From contig JALSHX010000015.1 of the NCBI GenBank assembly GCA_026982025.1, forward strand, positions 1 to 6,622: DNA of 6,622 nucleotides. Direction: 5' to 3'. Source of the DNA: Aquificaceae bacterium. Lineage in GTDB: Bacteria; Aquificota; Aquificia; Aquificales; Aquificaceae. The notes under the pieces are model-generated. The model had not been told where the DNA came from. It saw nothing but the letters and a program-made list of their open reading frames with translations, and did not search any database. Made by a program: the position numbers and the translations under genes. Numbering within the stretch: position 1 is the first letter of the stretch; the number at the start of each line of letters is the position of its first letter. Below, piece by piece: positions 5,222 through 6,622 of this stretch.

Positions 5222-6622
5222 ATGCCCTGGGCTGAGGAAAAGGATCTTCAAGAACTTGAAAATAGATTTGAGGGAACCAAGGTAAGCAGGGGAAAGAATT
5301 TAACCTCTGTAAACGTTCCGAGGGACAAACTCCTTGATGCCCTTAAAGTCCTGAAGTACGAAATGGGCTTTAAGCTCTTTCTTGATCATTCCGTAATAGA
5401 CCTCAAGGAGCTTCTTGAAAAGGAAAAGGACTTTTCCAAGGCTTCACAGGAAGGCATAGTTGCTTTTCCGGAGGACAGTGTATCAAGGTATCAGGCCTTT
5501 TACATACTTTACAACGTTGAGGCGAGAAAAAGGGTTGTTGTTAAGACGAGAACCGATGGGAGGCTTCCCTCCATTGAAAAGCTCTGGTTTGCCGGAAAGT
5601 GGGCTGAGAGGGAAGCTTACGATATGTTCGGAATTGAGTACGAGGGGCATGAAAACCTCGTCAGGGCATTCCTGTGGGAGACCTACCCCTACTACCCCCT
5701 TAGAAAGGACTTTCCCCTTGAGGGAATTCCCGAACAGGAACTTCCCTCCTTGAACGAAGTGTATTTCGGAGACAGGCTTGAGGGTACAATGAACTACGAA
5801 CGTCAGCATACCATCTGTCCAACCCTTGAGGACCTTGAGATAACCGAAAAGAGGAGGTTAAAAAAGAAGGCTCAGATAGTTCTCAACTGGGGTCCCCTCC
5901 ATCCGGGTACTCACGGAACCATGTGGTTTTTATTTGACCTTGAAGGAGAGAGGATAGTACAGACCGATGTCATTCTGGGCCAGCTCCACAGGGGTGTTGA
6001 AAAGCTCGCGGAAAACGAGATGTACAACCAGTTTCTCGTTTACACCGACAGGATGGACTATCTTTCAGCCCTCTGTTCCAATCAGGCGTGGGTGGTTGCT
6101 GTGGAGAGGATTCTGGGAATAGAGGACTTGGTGCCTCCCAAAGCCAAGCTCATAAGAACAATGCTCTCTGAGCTCCAGAGGATAAATTCCCACCTCCTGT
6201 GGCTCGGCACCTACGCCCTTGACCTCGGAGCACTCACCATTTTCCTCTACGCCTTCAAGGAAAGGGAAAAGATCATGGACATCCTTGAGGGCATAACGGG
6301 TGCGAGGCTCACCATTTCCTTCCCCCGGGTGGGCGGTGTCAGAATGGACCTTCCCGAGGGAGCCCTTGAGGTTATTGGAGCTTTCATTAAAAGGTTTCCC
6401 AAGGAGCTGGGCGACTGGGAGAGGATTTTAACGAGAAACAGGATCTGGCTAAGGAGGAACAAAGGCGTAGGGGTTCTAACAAAAGAGGATGCTTATTACT
6501 ACGGCGTCACTGGTCCCGTGATCAGGGGCTCCGGCGTAGCGTACGACATTAGAAAGCTTGAGCCATACGATGCATACGGCGATGTGGAATTTGATGTGCC
6601 CGTTGGGGAGACGGGAGACTGC
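5222..6622 (+). CDS. nuoCD: NADH-quinone oxidoreductase subunit C/D fusion (3' partial)
   Basis: NuoCD is a peripheral-arm subunit in which the 30-kDa (NuoC) and 49-kDa (NuoD) chains are fused. The D part forms the quinone cavity with NuoB. I translated an uninterrupted frame of 467 codons to the window edge; roughly 105-120 C-terminal residues are missing. The NuoC part (about residues 1-170) shows the family signature WAEREAYDMFGIEYEGH at 127-143, followed by PLRKDFPLEG at 159-168. A charged linker (about 170-215) leads to NuoD, with GPLHPGTHG (His227, His231), HRGVEKLAE, DRMDYL (Tyr280), SELQRINSHLLWLG and Asp334 in ALDLGAL. His231, Tyr280 and Asp334 match the quinone-binding His38/Tyr87/Asp139 of Thermus Nqo4. 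Unusual positions are Trp235 for the usual Arg, Gln254 for Tyr in the GYLHRG motif, and Thr364 where the His near cluster N2 is expected. There is no stop or frameshift between the two domains, so the fusion is genuine. Confidence 0.95.
   Translation, partial: MPWAEEKDLQELENRFEGTKVSRGKNLTSVNVPRDKLLDALKVLKYEMGFKLFLDHSVIDLKELLEKEKDFSKASQEGIVAFPEDSVSRYQAFYILYNVEARKRVVVKTRTDGRLPSIEKLWFAGKWAEREAYDMFGIEYEGHENLVRAFLWETYPYYPLRKDFPLEGIPEQELPSLNEVYFGDRLEGTMNYERQHTICPTLEDLEITEKRRLKKKAQIVLNWGPLHPGTHGTMWFLFDLEGERIVQTDVILGQLHRGVEKLAENEMYNQFLVYTDRMDYLSALCSNQAWVVAVERILGIEDLVPPKAKLIRTMLSELQRINSHLLWLGTYALDLGALTIFLYAFKEREKIMDILEGITGARLTISFPRVGGVRMDLPEGALEVIGAFIKRFPKELGDWERILTRNRIWLRRNKGVGVLTKEDAYYYGVTGPVIRGSGVAYDIRKLEPYDAYGDVEFDVPVGETGDC

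Noticed and set aside
5460..5809. Open frames on both strands within nuoCD, and a reverse-strand one at 6247-6462
   Set aside because: They overlap the uninterrupted and clearly conserved NuoCD frame; neither product resembles a known protein.

Overview
The window lies inside one densely packed, plus-strand operon for respiratory complex I (NADH:quinone oxidoreductase, NDH-1). Five genes are visible, in the order nuoL (start outside the window), nuoM, nuoN, nuoA, nuoCD (end outside the window). Gaps are 4, 13, 5 and 2 bases, and each internal gene has its own Shine-Dalgarno sequence. I see no promoter, terminator, RNA gene, mobile element or CRISPR array, and no non-coding stretch longer than 13 bases.

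Organism. This is a bacterium with fused NuoC and NuoD and moderate GC content. It relies heavily on AGG/AGA for arginine and ATA for isoleucine, a style common in thermophiles. Together with the operon order L-M-N-A-CD, this fits Aquificota (Aquifex/Hydrogenobacter/Thermocrinis-like) best. That assignment is inference and cannot be proven from the window.

Layout. Positions 1-4842 encode the three large antiporter-like proton-pumping subunits of the membrane arm: NuoL (distal), NuoM (middle) and NuoN (proximal). Positions 4848-5219 encode NuoA, a small membrane subunit at the junction with the peripheral arm. Positions 5222-6622 encode most of NuoCD, the hydrophilic subunit whose D part forms the quinone cavity. 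nuoB, which usually sits between nuoA and nuoC, is absent there.

Function. Electrons reach quinone at the NuoB/NuoD interface. The energy released passes through NuoA/H/J/K into the lysine/glutamate/histidine channels of NuoN, NuoM and NuoL.

Four features depart from textbook complex I. (1) The lateral helix of NuoL is about 27 residues longer than usual, apparently through a tandem duplication. This is the kind of change expected when the membrane arm carries an extra antiporter subunit. (2) NuoM has Lys where the terminal channel Glu (E. coli E407) is normally found. (3) The NuoD part lacks the conserved His next to cluster N2 and a nearby motif Arg, which would fit a low-potential quinone. 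(4) The central 1.1 kb of nuoL has strikingly different codon use (almost all Val = GTA, most Leu = CTA/TTA), which suggests a recombined or gene-converted segment.
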